Shown here: piece by piece, positions 41,783 to 53,054 of the stretch
Layout of the letters: each line of letters starts with the position of its first letter
Position numbering within the stretch: the first letter of the stretch is position 1
Assembly: GCF_000519325.1 (NCBI RefSeq)
Contig: NZ_KI912613.1
Location: forward strand, 3,801,859-3,865,858
DNA from: Patulibacter minatonensis DSM 18081
Lineage (GTDB): Bacteria; Actinomycetota; Thermoleophilia; Solirubrobacterales; Solirubrobacteraceae
Length of the DNA stretch: 64,000 nucleotides
Direction of reading: 5' to 3'
Position numbers and translations under genes: made by a program
Notes under the pieces: generated by a model
The model's database searches: none
Told to the model about the DNA's origin: nothing
Seen by the model: only the letters and a program-made list of their open reading frames with translations

Positions 41783-42711
41783 GCGGTCCGTACCCCGACG
41801 ACCTGCGGGCCGCGGTCGACGCCTACCTCGCCGAGCTCCGCTTCCCGGCCCGCGCGGCCGCGGTCGGCGGGCTCGAGGAGGCCATGCGCTACTCGCTGCT
41901 CGCCGGCGGCAAGCGGATCCGGCCCGTGCTGGCGCTCGCGACGGCGCGGGCGCTCGGGATCGAGCAGGCCGCCGCGATGCCCCTGGCCGCCGCGATCGAG
42001 CTCATCCACACGTACTCGCTGATCCACGACGACCTGCCGGCGATGGACGACGACGACCTCCGCCGCGGCCGTCCGACGTGCCACGTGGCGTACGGCGAGG
42101 ACGTCGCGATCCTCGCGGGCGACGCGCTCTACGCCGAGGCCTTCAAGCACCTCCTGACCGCGGGCCTCGCCGCCGGCGTCCCGGCGGAGCACCTGCTGGT
42201 CGCCGCGGCCGAGCTCGCGGACGCGACCGGCGTCGACGGGATGGTCGGCGGCCAGTACCTCGACGTCACGGCCGAGAAGGCGCTCGCGGCGCCCGCGACG
42301 GGTGCCGCCGTCCCCGGCCTCGCCACCGCAGAGGACCTCCGGGTCCTGCACGAGCTGAAGACCGGCCGCCTGATCGGCGCGTCCGTCGGCTGCGTGCTCC
42401 GGATCGCCGGCGTCGATGACGAGCGCGCCGTCGCCCTGCGGAGCTTCGCGGCCGACCTCGGCGTGCTGTTCCAGGTCGTCGACGACATCCTCGACGTGAC
42501 CGGCACCGACCAGGATCTCGGCAAGCCGCGGGGCAGCGACGAACGTCACGGGAAGCGGACCTACGTGACCGAGTACGGTTTGGAGGGAGCACGCACGATG
42601 GCGGCGGAGCTCCACGACGCCGCATCCACGGCCCTGCGCTCCGTCGTACCCTCCGTACGAGCGCAGGACCTGCACACCCTCACCGCGTTCATCCACACGA
42701 GGACCAACTGA
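41779..42711 (+). CDS. Polyprenyl diphosphate synthase (farnesyl/geranylgeranyl type)
   Basis: 310 residues from ATG 41779, coupled to the upstream small gene. Extends allylic diphosphates with isopentenyl diphosphate. First Asp-rich motif DDLPAMDDDD; second motif VVDDILDVTGT. GGKRIRPVL, the LKTGRLIGASV region and GKRTYVTEYG fit the IspA family. Chain length (C15 or C20) cannot be fixed from sequence alone. Directly followed by dxs, so precursor supply and chain extension are co-expressed. Confidence 0.93.
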   Translation: MSGPYPDDLRAAVDAYLAELRFPARAAAVGGLEEAMRYSLLAGGKRIRPVLALATARALGIEQAAAMPLAAAIELIHTYSLIHDDLPAMDDDDLRRGRPTCHVAYGEDVAILAGDALYAEAFKHLLTAGLAAGVPAEHLLVAAAELADATGVDGMVGGQYLDVTAEKALAAPATGAAVPGLATAEDLRVLHELKTGRLIGASVGCVLRIAGVDDERAVALRSFAADLGVLFQVVDDILDVTGTDQDLGKPRGSDERHGKRTYVTEYGLEGARTMAAELHDAASTALRSVVPSVRAQDLHTLTAFIHTRTN

Positions 42712-42714
42712 CCC

Positions 42715-44685
42715 GTGACCCGACTGCTGGACCGCATCGATCGCCCGCAGGACCTGCACGCCCTCAGCGAGGAGCAGCTGCAGCAGGTCGCGCAGGAGGT
42801 CCGCGAGCACATCATCGACACGGTCGGTGAGATCGGCGGCCACTTCGGCGCGAACCTCGGGACCTGCGAGATCGCGGTGGCCCTGCACTCGCTGCTGGAC
42901 AGCCCGAGGGACAAGATCCTCTGGGACGTCGGGCACCAGTCGTACCCGCACAAGATCCTCACGGGCCGACGCGACCAGCTGCCGACGATCCGCAAGTACG
43001 ACGGCCTCGCCCCGTTCTGCGCGATCCACGAGTCCGAGCACGACATCATGGGCGCCGGCCACGCGTCGACGTCGATCGGCTACGGCGTCGGGCTCCGCGA
43101 GGGCATGAAGCTCCGCGAGGCGAACTCGAACGGCGCCGAGACCCCGGGCCGCGTCGTCTCGGTCATCGGCGACGGCGCGATGACCGGCGGCGTCGCGTTC
43201 GAGGCCGCGCACCAGGCCGGCGGCCTCGGCACCCCGCTCGTCGTGATCCTCAACGACAACGGCATGTCGATCTCGCCGAACGTCGGCGCGCTCTCGCGGT
43301 ACTTCCAGGGCGTCCGGCTGCACCCGAAGCTCTGGCACGGACGCGAGCGGGTCGAGGAGAAGCTGACCGACCTCCCCGGCGTCGGCGGGCTCGTCGAGCA
43401 CGTCGGGCCGAAGCTCAAGGGCTCGATGAAGCTCCTGAACGCCCAGGGCGAGCTGTGGGAGTCCCTGGACTGGGCGTACGTCGGCGTCGTCGACGGCCAC
43501 GACGTCTCCGCCCTGCGCACCGCGCTGCGGCAGGCGTTCAAGGCCGATCGCCCGGTCGTCGTCCACGTCAAGACCGTCAAGGGCAAGGGCTTCGCGCCGG
43601 CCGAGGACGGCGGCCTGGAGGGGATGGAGCAGTGGCACGCCGCCAAGCCCGGCTCCATCGTCGCCGGCGCGCCCGCCCCGAAGAAGGCGGTCGACCCCGA
43701 CGCGCCCCCGAAGCCGCCGACGTACACGCAGGTGTTCGGCGAGCGGATGATCGAGGAGGTCCGCGCGGACCGTCGGGTCGTCGGCATCACCGCCGCGATG
43801 AACACGGGCACCGGGCTGAACCTGCTCCAGGTCGCCGAGCCGGAGCACTACTTCGACGTCGGCATCGCCGAGCAGCAGGCGCTGCTGTTCGCGTCCGGCC
43901 TGGCGCTCGAGGGCCTCAAGCCGGTCGCCGCGATCTACTCGACGTTCCTGCAGCGCGCGTACGACCAGATCGTCCACGACGTCGCCCTCCAGGAGCTCGA
44001 CGTCGTCCTCGCCATGGACCGCGCCGGCCTCGTCGGCGACGACGGCCCCACGCACCACGGCGTCTTCGACATCGCCTACCTGCGGCACCTGCCGAACATC
44101 GTGCTCGCCGCCCCGCGCGACGAGTCGCAGCTCGTCCACCTGCTGCACACGGGCATCGACCACCCCGGCACGTTCGCGCTGCGCTACCCGCGCGGCGAGG
44201 GGACCGGCGTCCCGCTCCCGAGCGACGAGTCCGGCGTCCACGTCCTGCCGATCGGCAAGGGCGAGATCCTCCGCCAGGGCGACCGCGTCGCGATCCTCGG
44301 CTACGGCTCGGGCGTCGGCATCGGCCTCGAGGCCGCGGCGATCCTGCACGAGTCCGGCATCGAGGCCACCGTCGCCGACGCCCGCTACGCCAAGCCGATC
44401 GACGTCGAGCTCGTCCGCGACCTCGCGGCGCACCACGAGGTCCTCGTCACGATCGAGGAGGGCGTCCTCCAGGGCGGCTTCGGCTCGGCCGTCTGGGAGG
44501 CCGGCGACGAGCACGGCGTCGACTGGGGCTCCTGCCGGATCGTGCGCATCGGCCTGCCCGACCGCTACGTCACGCACGGGACCCCCGCGCTCCTGCACGC
44601 CGAGGTCGGGTTCACCGGCCGCGACGTCGCGAGCCGGATCGGCGTCGCGCTCGGGGTCCCCGTCGGGGCGTCGTCGGCGGACTGA
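42715..44685 (+). CDS. dxs: 1-deoxy-D-xylulose-5-phosphate synthase
   Basis: First enzyme of the MEP isoprenoid pathway (pyruvate + glyceraldehyde 3-phosphate, thiamine diphosphate dependent). 656 residues from GTG 42715, 3 bases after the prenyl synthase. Visible: GHQSYPHKILTGR, GDGAMTGGVAFEAAHQAG with LVVILNDNGMSISPNVG (thiamine site), the linker VVDGHDVSALRTAL and the pyrimidine domain (STFLQRAYDQIVHDVALQ, then MDRAGLVGDDGPTHHG). The Ala/Pro-rich hinge near residues 318-340 is a little longer than usual. Confidence 0.97.
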   Translation: MTRLLDRIDRPQDLHALSEEQLQQVAQEVREHIIDTVGEIGGHFGANLGTCEIAVALHSLLDSPRDKILWDVGHQSYPHKILTGRRDQLPTIRKYDGLAPFCAIHESEHDIMGAGHASTSIGYGVGLREGMKLREANSNGAETPGRVVSVIGDGAMTGGVAFEAAHQAGGLGTPLVVILNDNGMSISPNVGALSRYFQGVRLHPKLWHGRERVEEKLTDLPGVGGLVEHVGPKLKGSMKLLNAQGELWESLDWAYVGVVDGHDVSALRTALRQAFKADRPVVVHVKTVKGKGFAPAEDGGLEGMEQWHAAKPGSIVAGAPAPKKAVDPDAPPKPPTYTQVFGERMIEEVRADRRVVGITAAMNTGTGLNLLQVAEPEHYFDVGIAEQQALLFASGLALEGLKPVAAIYSTFLQRAYDQIVHDVALQELDVVLAMDRAGLVGDDGPTHHGVFDIAYLRHLPNIVLAAPRDESQLVHLLHTGIDHPGTFALRYPRGEGTGVPLPSDESGVHVLPIGKGEILRQGDRVAILGYGSGVGIGLEAAAILHESGIEATVADARYAKPIDVELVRDLAAHHEVLVTIEEGVLQGGFGSAVWEAGDEHGVDWGSCRIVRIGLPDRYVTHGTPALLHAEVGFTGRDVASRIGVALGVPVGASSAD

Positions 44686-44737
44686 ACGGTTCCGCCCGTC
44701 GTCACCGTCGCCGCGCCGTCCGCGTAAAGTGCCGCTG

Positions 44738-45274
44738 ATGCCGACGCGTCCAGTCGATCGCACACAGACGACGTCCCTCATCGTGGTGGGCCTCGCGGTC
44801 GCGGCGGGACTGACCGGATGCGGGGACGCGAAGGTGAAGACGGTCCAGTTCGAGCGCCCCGTCACCGAGCAGTTCGCCGCCCAGGGCATCCAGCTCCGGG
44901 ACGTCTCGTGCATGGACGACACCAAGGCGAAGCCGGGGGCGAAGATCTCCTGCACGGCCAAGAACGCGGTCGACACGAAGATGTACATCGAGGGCCGGGT
45001 CACGGCGATCGAGGACAAGCGCGCCATGTTCCGCGTCGTCGGTCTCCGCGGTGAGGCCAAGGGCACGGTCATCGCGGCGGACGTCGTCCGCATCGCGCGC
45101 GCCCAGGGCCTTCGCGACGCTCGGTCCGCCTCGTGCCCGTCGACGGTGCCCGTGCCGACCGCAGGGACCGTCACGTGCGGCCTCACGAGGGCGGGCGGGA
45201 AGGTCTACGACGCGAAGGTGTCGCTCGACACCCGGAGCCGCGCGACGGTCGTGGTGGCGAAGCGGCCGCGGTAG
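44738..45274 (+). CDS. DUF4333-type lipoprotein
   Basis: 178 residues from ATG 44738, with TAAAGT (44725-44730) seven bases upstream. GTG 44729 is an alternative but would place the start at the box. Signal with lipobox GLTGC, then two similar ~65-residue DUF4333-like repeats: VTEQFAAQGIQLRDVSCMDD ... ISCTAKN and RSASCPSTVPVPTAGTVTCG ... VYDAKV. Each has a Cys pair, probably disulfide-bonded. Function unknown; the family is common in actinobacterial envelopes. Confidence 0.82.
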   Translation: MPTRPVDRTQTTSLIVVGLAVAAGLTGCGDAKVKTVQFERPVTEQFAAQGIQLRDVSCMDDTKAKPGAKISCTAKNAVDTKMYIEGRVTAIEDKRAMFRVVGLRGEAKGTVIAADVVRIARAQGLRDARSASCPSTVPVPTAGTVTCGLTRAGGKVYDAKVSLDTRSRATVVVAKRPR

Positions 45275-45295
45275 CACCGCCGGGCCGCAGCGCCG

Positions 45296-45649
45296 TCAGC
45301 GTCCCGTGTAGCGGGTCGCCAGGCTGAGCCCGAGAAGGGCGAGGGACCCGACCAGTACGGCGACGGCGACCGGCAGCTCGCCGACGACCGCCAGCGCGAC
45401 CGCCCCGCCCGCGCCGCCGAGGGCGAGGGCCAGGTCGTAGGACTCGTGGGTGGAGAGCGGGATCGCGCTGCCGGACGCGCCGCCGACGGAGGTCAGGGCG
45501 ACGCCGGCGATCAGCACGCCGAGCGTGACGGCGACCACGGTGCCGGCGGGGTCGGCGCCGAGGACGAACGGCGCGGCCATCAGGGCCAGGCCGAGCGGGA
45601 ACTCGGCGGCGCCGTGGGCGGCGAACGGGATGCGTCGGGGGAAGGTCAT
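45296..45649 (-). CDS. Small four-helix membrane protein
   Basis: 117 residues from ATG 45649. Four hydrophobic segments (EFPLGLALMAAPFVLG, GTVVAVTLGVLIAGVAL, LALALGGAGGAVALAVVG, AVAVLVGSLALLGLSLA), similar in layout to SPW-type membrane proteins. Function unknown. Convergent with the DUF4333 lipoprotein and divergent from tlyA. Confidence 0.65.
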   Translation of the reverse strand: MTFPRRIPFAAHGAAEFPLGLALMAAPFVLGADPAGTVVAVTLGVLIAGVALTSVGGASGSAIPLSTHESYDLALALGGAGGAVALAVVGELPVAVAVLVGSLALLGLSLATRYTGR

Positions 45650-45766
45650 CGTCGGTGGATGGTCCTCCGGCCCGCGCGCCGACGGTGTGGTCGGAGTCAC
45701 GGAAGCTACCGAGGGTCGCAAACGCGCCGGGGGCGCCGGGCGGCCGACCGGTACCGTTGCAGCCGC

Positions 45767-46579
45767 ATGCCCAAGGTCCGCCTCGACTCGCTCCTGCACC
45801 AGCGGGGGCTCTATCCCTCGCGCTCGGCGGCCGCGGCCGCGGTGCTCGCGGGGGCGGTGCGCCTGGGCGGCCCCGGGGCCAACCCGCACGCGCGGCCGCT
45901 GAAGCCGGGGCTCCAGGTGACCGAGGACGTCGAGGTCGAGACGGCCGAGGCCGCGCGGTACGTGTCCCGGGGCGGCACGAAGCTCGAGAACGCCCTCGAC
46001 GCCCTGGGGATCGACGTCGCCGGGCGCCACGCGCTCGACGTCGGCGCCTCCACCGGCGGGTTCACCGACTGCCTGCTCCAGCGCGGCACCACCGCCGTGG
46101 CGGCCGTCGACGTCGCCTACGGCGAGCTCGCCTGGTCGATCCGGGAGGACGAGCGCGTCACCGTCATCGAGCGCCAGAACGCTCGGGAGCTGACGCGGGA
46201 GCAGCTGCCGTTCGCCCCGGACCTCGTCGTCGCGGACGTGTCGTTCATCTCGCTCACCAAGCTGCTGCCCGCGCTCAGCGGCGTCGTCGCCGACCGCTTC
46301 GACGCGCTGCTGATGGTCAAGCCCCAGTTCGAGCTCGGTCGCGGACGGGTGGGGCGCGGCGGCGTCGTGCGGGAGCCCGAGCTCCGCCGCGAGGCGATCC
46401 GCACGGTCGCGGGGGCCGCGGCGGCCGCGGGCTGGGCGGTGCTGGCGGCCGCCCCGTCCGGGCTGCCGGGCCCGAAGGGCAACCGCGAGACCTTCCTGCA
46501 CCTCGCCGAGACCGGGCGCGGTGGCGTCGACGACCTCGACGCGCTGGCGCTGCGGGCCGAACCGGAGCCGACCCCGTGA
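45767..46579 (+). CDS. tlyA: rRNA 2'-O-methyltransferase TlyA
   Basis: 270 residues from ATG 45767. N-terminal S4 RNA-binding domain (MPKVRLDSLLHQRGLYPSRS), C-terminal FtsJ-type methyltransferase with the SAM motif LDVGASTGGFTDCLL, then VVADVSFISLTKLLP and LLMVKPQFELGRG. Mycobacterial TlyA methylates 16S and 23S rRNA and its loss gives capreomycin resistance. TACCGT lies 9 bases before the start. It overlaps nadK (GTGA), an arrangement conserved in actinobacteria. Confidence 0.95.
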   Translation: MPKVRLDSLLHQRGLYPSRSAAAAAVLAGAVRLGGPGANPHARPLKPGLQVTEDVEVETAEAARYVSRGGTKLENALDALGIDVAGRHALDVGASTGGFTDCLLQRGTTAVAAVDVAYGELAWSIREDERVTVIERQNARELTREQLPFAPDLVVADVSFISLTKLLPALSGVVADRFDALLMVKPQFELGRGRVGRGGVVREPELRREAIRTVAGAAAAAGWAVLAAAPSGLPGPKGNRETFLHLAETGRGGVDDLDALALRAEPEPTP

Positions 46580-47442
46580 GCGGGGGGACGCCCGTGCGCA
46601 GCGCGTCGGTGCTGACCCACGGGCGCCCGGCGCAGTCGGCCGGCGCCCTCGAGATCCTCCGGGCCCTGGCGGCCGACGTCGGCACGGAGCTGCGGTTCGA
46701 CGACCAGGAGGCCGAGAAGCACGGCCTGACCGCCGCGCCGGGCCTGGTCGTCGGCGGTCCGTACCGGAGCGACTCGGACCTCTGCGTCGTGCTGGGCGGC
46801 GACGGCACCATCCTGAAGGGCCTGCGCCGTCAGATCTGGACCGGCGTTCCCGTCTACGCGGTGAACCTGGGCGAGATCGGGTTCCTGGCGACGATCGACC
46901 CGGTCGACCAGGACGCCGGGCTCCGCCGGGCGCTGGCGGGAGACTTCGCGGTCCTCGGCCTGCCGGCGCTCGAGGCGACGCTGCCCGACGGCTCGTCGTA
47001 CTCGGCGATGAACGACGTCAGCGTCAACCGGCGGTCCGGCGATCGCGTCGCCGAGCTCCGCTACGGCATCGACGGCGAGGACGTCGGCGAGGTCCGGTGC
47101 GACGGCCTCGTGGTCGCCACCCCGGCGGGATCGACCGGTTACAACCTCGCCAACGGCGGGCCGGTGCTCGCCTGGGGCGTCGAGGGGTACGCCGTGTCGT
47201 TCATCGCCCCGCACACGCTCTCGGCCCGCGCCCTGGTCGTCGCCCCGGACGGCGAGCTGGAGCTGCACAACGACTCCTCGTCGCCGGTCGAGCTCGGCGT
47301 CGACGGCCGGCCGCGCGGCCTGATCGGCGCCGGAGAGGTGCTGCGGATCCACTTCCGGCGCGAGGCGGCGGTGCTCGCCCAGACCGAGGGCACGAGCTTC
47401 TACGGGCGCCTGCGCGAGAAGTTCGGGCGGCTCGCCGGGTAG
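46576..47442 (+). CDS. nadK: NAD kinase
   Basis: 288 residues from GTG 46576, overlapping the tlyA stop. Makes NADP from NAD. Motifs: GGDGT (residues 74-78), NLGEIGFLA, the NDVSV segment, GLVVATPAGSTGYNLANGGP (catalytic/NAD-binding) and APHTLSARALVV. tlyA-nadK-recN order is typical and supports the call. Confidence 0.95.
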   Translation: MSGGTPVRSASVLTHGRPAQSAGALEILRALAADVGTELRFDDQEAEKHGLTAAPGLVVGGPYRSDSDLCVVLGGDGTILKGLRRQIWTGVPVYAVNLGEIGFLATIDPVDQDAGLRRALAGDFAVLGLPALEATLPDGSSYSAMNDVSVNRRSGDRVAELRYGIDGEDVGEVRCDGLVVATPAGSTGYNLANGGPVLAWGVEGYAVSFIAPHTLSARALVVAPDGELELHNDSSSPVELGVDGRPRGLIGAGEVLRIHFRREAAVLAQTEGTSFYGRLREKFGRLAG

Positions 47443-47524
47443 CACCCGGGTCCGTTGCGATCCTGCGCCGGAACCGCGCCGACACGACATCGTCACGCGA
47501 TCCGTCCGCCCGCGATGCGAACCT

Positions 47525-49267
47525 GTGTTCGTGTTGCTCGAGCTGCGCGTCGAGAACCTGCTCCTGATCGAGCGGGCGGAGCTGGACCTCGTCCCGGGAC
47601 TGAACGTCGTGACGGGGGAGACCGGCGCGGGCAAGACCGTGCTGGCCCACGCGCTCGACCTGCTCCTGGGCGCGAAGCCCCGCAGCGGGATCGTGCGCCC
47701 CGGTGCGTCGGAGGCGTGGGTCGAGGGCGTGTTCGCCCTGAACGGCCGGACGGACGTCCTGCCGCCCGAGATCGCCGAGCGCCTGCCCGAGGGCGAGGAC
47801 GAGGTCGTGCTCGCCCGTCGCGTCACGGCCGAGGGGCGGTCCCGCGCGTTCATCGGCGGGCGCTCGGCGACCGCGGCCGACCTGCGCGAGGTCGGTGGCG
47901 CGCTGCTCGCCTTCCACGGGCAGCACGAGGCCCGGCGCCTCCTGTCGCCCGCGGCGCAGCTCGACCTGCTCGACGCGTTCTGCGAGCGCGCGGCGAAGGG
48001 CGCCGGCGGGGCGAAGCGGACGGGGTCGCGGGCCACGAAGGCGAAGGCCGGCGTCGGATCGACGGGGCACCTCGCACGTCGCGACGCCCACGCGGCCGCC
48101 CACGCGCAGGAGCGGGACGCCCGGCGACGGCTGGCGGAGCTCCACGACGCCGCCGGCGCGCGCGAGCGCGAGCTCGACCTGCTGCGGTTCGAGCTGCAGG
48201 AGATCGACGACGTCGCGCCGGTGGAGGGCGAGCAGGAGGAGCTCGCCGCCGTGCGCGAGCGGCTGCGGCACGTCGAGGCCCTGCGCGGCGCCGCGTACGT
48301 GGCTTCGCAGGCCCTGGGCTCGGAGGAGGGCAGCGCCGGTGCCGGGCTGGCGGCGGGCGAGTCCGCGCTGGACGGCGTGGCCGGGGTCGACCCCGAGCTC
48401 GACGTGCTGGCCGCGCGGCTCAGCTCGCTGCGGATCGAGGCCGACGACCTCGCCGCCGAGCTCGCCCGCCATCTCGAACGGCTCGACGCCGATCCCGCCG
48501 AGCTCGAGCGCGTGGAGGAGCGCCTGCAGGCCCTCTCGCGGCTCGAGCGCAAGCACGGCGGCAGCATCGCCGCGGTGCTGGACCACGCCGAGCGCTGCCG
48601 TCAGCGGATCGCGGAGTACGAGGACGTCGAGGGCGCGACGGAGACCGCGGAGGCCGATCTGGCCGAGGCCCGCGCCCGCAGGGAGATCCTGGCCGACGAG
48701 CTGACGGCGGCCCGGGCGGCCGGCGGTCCGCTCCTCGCGGCCGCGGTGGTCGAGCGCCTCGTCGACCTGGCGATGCCGTCGGCGACCCTCGAGGTCCGGC
48801 TGGAGCCCCGCGAGCCCGGGCCCACCGGTGCCGATCAGTGCGAGCTGCTCCTGGCACCGAACCCCGGGGTCCCCGCGGCCCCGGTGCGCGACTCCGCATC
48901 GGGCGGCGAGCTCTCACGCGTGATGCTGGCGCTGCTCGCCGTCGCGGGGGCGGGCACCGACGCCACGCAGGTCTTCGACGAGATCGACGCCGGGGTCGGC
49001 GGGCAGACGGGCCGCGCGGTCGGTGAGCAGCTGCGGGCGCTCGGCCGGGAGGGCCAGGTGCTCTGCATCACCCACCTGCCGCAGATCGCCGCGCTGGCGG
49101 ACCGCCACTTCGCGATCGAGAAGGACACCTCGCAGGACACCGCGGTGACGGCCGTCCGTCGGCTGGACGACCCCGAGGTCGTCGGCGAGCTCGTGCGGAT
49201 GCTCGGCGGCGAGTCCGGTGACGAGGGCGCGCGCCGCCACGCCGAGGAGCTCCGCAGCGCCGCCTGA
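47525..49267 (+). CDS. recN: DNA repair ATPase RecN
   Basis: 580 residues from GTG 47525 (GTG 47531 and TTG 47534 also possible). SMC-like protein of double-strand-break repair. Walker A GETGAGKT (31-38), coiled-coil arms, signature SGGELSRVMLALLAVAG and Walker B TQVFDEIDAGVGGQTG, then LCITHLPQIAALAD. An extra basic stretch around residues 155-195 (KGAGGAKRTGSRATKAKAG) interrupts the first arm and is not usual in the family. Confidence 0.95.
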   Translation: MFVLLELRVENLLLIERAELDLVPGLNVVTGETGAGKTVLAHALDLLLGAKPRSGIVRPGASEAWVEGVFALNGRTDVLPPEIAERLPEGEDEVVLARRVTAEGRSRAFIGGRSATAADLREVGGALLAFHGQHEARRLLSPAAQLDLLDAFCERAAKGAGGAKRTGSRATKAKAGVGSTGHLARRDAHAAAHAQERDARRRLAELHDAAGARERELDLLRFELQEIDDVAPVEGEQEELAAVRERLRHVEALRGAAYVASQALGSEEGSAGAGLAAGESALDGVAGVDPELDVLAARLSSLRIEADDLAAELARHLERLDADPAELERVEERLQALSRLERKHGGSIAAVLDHAERCRQRIAEYEDVEGATETAEADLAEARARREILADELTAARAAGGPLLAAAVVERLVDLAMPSATLEVRLEPREPGPTGADQCELLLAPNPGVPAAPVRDSASGGELSRVMLALLAVAGAGTDATQVFDEIDAGVGGQTGRAVGEQLRALGREGQVLCITHLPQIAALADRHFAIEKDTSQDTAVTAVRRLDDPEVVGELVRMLGGESGDEGARRHAEELRSAA

Positions 49268-49354
49268 CACCGGCGGGCGCGCCGGGCACCGCGGCGTCGG
49301 GCGGCCGGCGTCGGCGCGCTCCGGCCCTCGGGCCGGCACGCGCCGTCCGGGTGC

Positions 49355-49768
49355 TCAGCCCTTGGGGGCGAGGTCCAGCGACGCAGAGTTGATGCACCAG
49401 CGCTGGCCGCTGGTGCCCGGACCGTCCGGGAAGACGTGGCCGAGGTGGCCGCCGCAGTTCGCGCACTTGCACTCGATGCGGACCATCCCGTAGGCGCGGT
49501 CCTCGTGGAGGGTCACGGCCTCGGCGACGACCGGGTCCGTGAAGCTCGGCCAGCCGGTGCCGGAGTCGAACTTCGTGTCGCTCGCGAAGAGCTCCGTGCC
49601 GCAGGCCGCGCAGCAGTAGGTGCCGTCGTCCTTCGTGTCCCAGTACTTGCCCGAGAACGCGGGCTCGGTGCCGCACTGGCGGAGCACCTGGTACTGCTCG
49701 GGCGTGAGCTCCTCGTCCGGCTTCACGTTCACGCCGGCGGGCTTGGTGGTGGGGGTGGAGTCGGACAT
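49355..49768 (-). CDS. msrB: Peptide-methionine (R)-S-oxide reductase MsrB
   Basis: 137 residues from ATG 49768. Repairs oxidised methionine. Zinc site C53xxC56 and C102xxC105; catalytic Cys125 in [23 protein letters not shown] is the substrate-binding signature. Single cytoplasmic domain, not fused to MsrA. Convergent with recN, divergent from pyrG. Confidence 0.97.
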   Translation of the reverse strand: MSDSTPTTKPAGVNVKPDEELTPEQYQVLRQCGTEPAFSGKYWDTKDDGTYCCAACGTELFASDTKFDSGTGWPSFTDPVVAEAVTLHEDRAYGMVRIECKCANCGGHLGHVFPDGPGTSGQRWCINSASLDLAPKG

Positions 49769-49824
49769 TCCTGGGGTCTCCCGGGTTGCGGAGGGCGGAC
49801 CGGCGCCGCGGAGCTGGTCCGTGA

Positions 49825-51759
<1,935 letters not shown>

Positions 51760-51794
51760 CACCGGGGGGCCACGACGGCCCGGTACCGGGCTCG

Positions 51795-53030
51795 CTGTTC
51801 GACGTCGCCGGCGTCCCGTCGGGCGCCGACCACGAGCGACTTCGGGCGACGTTCGCCGCGCTGTGCGCCGTCCCGAGCCCGTCGGGCGCCGAGCGGGCGA
51901 TCGTCGACCACGTCGCCGGGCGCCTGCGGGCGCTCGGCCTCCGTCCGACCGAGGACGGCGCCGGGGACGTCCTGGGCGGCAGCGCGGGGAACCTGCTCTG
52001 CCGGATCCCGGCCGCGGGCGGCACCGCCGAGGACCCCGACCGCGGCGGTCACGCGCCCTGGGTGCTGCTCTGCGGCCACGTCGACACCGTCCCCGTCGCG
52101 GCGACGATCCGTCCCGAGCTCGTGGACGGCACCTGGCGCGACGCGCTGGGCGGGGTGCTCGGGGCCGACAACAAGGCCACGGTCGCCGCGCTGCTCGTCC
52201 TGGCGGAGGTCCTCTCCGCCCGCCCGGTCGCGGTCGCGGTGGAGCTGCTCCTGACCGTGCAGGAGGAGCCGCAGCTGCGCGGCGCGACGGTGTTCGACCA
52301 CACGGTGCTGCGCTCCACGACGGGCGTCGTCGTCGACCACCCGAGCCCGATGGGCGGGATCGTCGTCGGGGCGCCCGGGCACGTCCGCTTCGAGGCCCAC
52401 CTGACGGGCCGGGCCGCGCACGCCGGGATCGCCCCCGAGCAGGGCCGCAGCGCCGTCCTGGCCGCCGCCCGCGCCGCCCTGGCGCTGCCCGCCGGCCGGC
52501 AGGAGGACGGCAGCACGGTGAACGTCGGGCTGCTCGAGGGCGGGGCGGGAACGCCGGCCCCGGGGCAGGACGTCGTCACGAACGTCGTGCCGCCGCGTGC
52601 CCGGCTCGTCGGTGAGGTCCGCTCGCCCGACGACGCAACGCTCCAGCGGACGGTCGATGTCGTCGAGGCCGCGCTGCACGACGCCGTCCACGACCCGGCG
52701 GGGCCCGTCGACCTCGACCTCACGCTCGAGACGCGCTTCCGGCCGTACGCCCACGCACCGACCGCCCCGGTGGTCCGCGCCGCGGAGGACGCCCTGCGCG
52801 CCGTCGGTCTGGCTCCCCGGCCGTTCCGGGACCCCGGCGGCAGCGACGCGAACGTCCTGAACGCCCGTGGCATCGCGACGGTCAACCTCGCCGGCGGCAA
52901 CGCGGGGGCGCACGAGGCGGGGGAGCGGATCGCGGACGAGGACCTCGGGCGCACGCTGGACCTCCTCGCGGCCGTCGTCCGCGGGGCCGCGCGGCAGGGA
53001 GCGGCCGGCCGCACGCCGCCGGCGACCTGA
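51795..53030 (+). CDS. M20-family metallopeptidase (PepT-like) with no standard start codon
   Basis: About 412 residues if initiated at CTG 51795; no ATG, GTG or TTG occurs in frame between the last part of pyrG and the conserved N-terminus, so the start is unresolved. Metal ligands: HVDTVP, GADNKA (Asp), EEPQ (Glu pair), VVVDHPSP (Asp) and NLAGGNAGAHE (His). The dimerisation domain lies at about residues 190-310. Tripeptidase- or carboxypeptidase-like; substrate unknown. It begins ~36 bases after pyrG in another frame and precedes the Nudix gene. Confidence 0.82.
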   Translation: MFDVAGVPSGADHERLRATFAALCAVPSPSGAERAIVDHVAGRLRALGLRPTEDGAGDVLGGSAGNLLCRIPAAGGTAEDPDRGGHAPWVLLCGHVDTVPVAATIRPELVDGTWRDALGGVLGADNKATVAALLVLAEVLSARPVAVAVELLLTVQEEPQLRGATVFDHTVLRSTTGVVVDHPSPMGGIVVGAPGHVRFEAHLTGRAAHAGIAPEQGRSAVLAAARAALALPAGRQEDGSTVNVGLLEGGAGTPAPGQDVVTNVVPPRARLVGEVRSPDDATLQRTVDVVEAALHDAVHDPAGPVDLDLTLETRFRPYAHAPTAPVVRAAEDALRAVGLAPRPFRDPGGSDANVLNARGIATVNLAGGNAGAHEAGERIADEDLGRTLDLLAAVVRGAARQGAAGRTPPAT

Positions 53031-53054
53031 CCGGCGCCGCGCTAGGTTCCCCCG

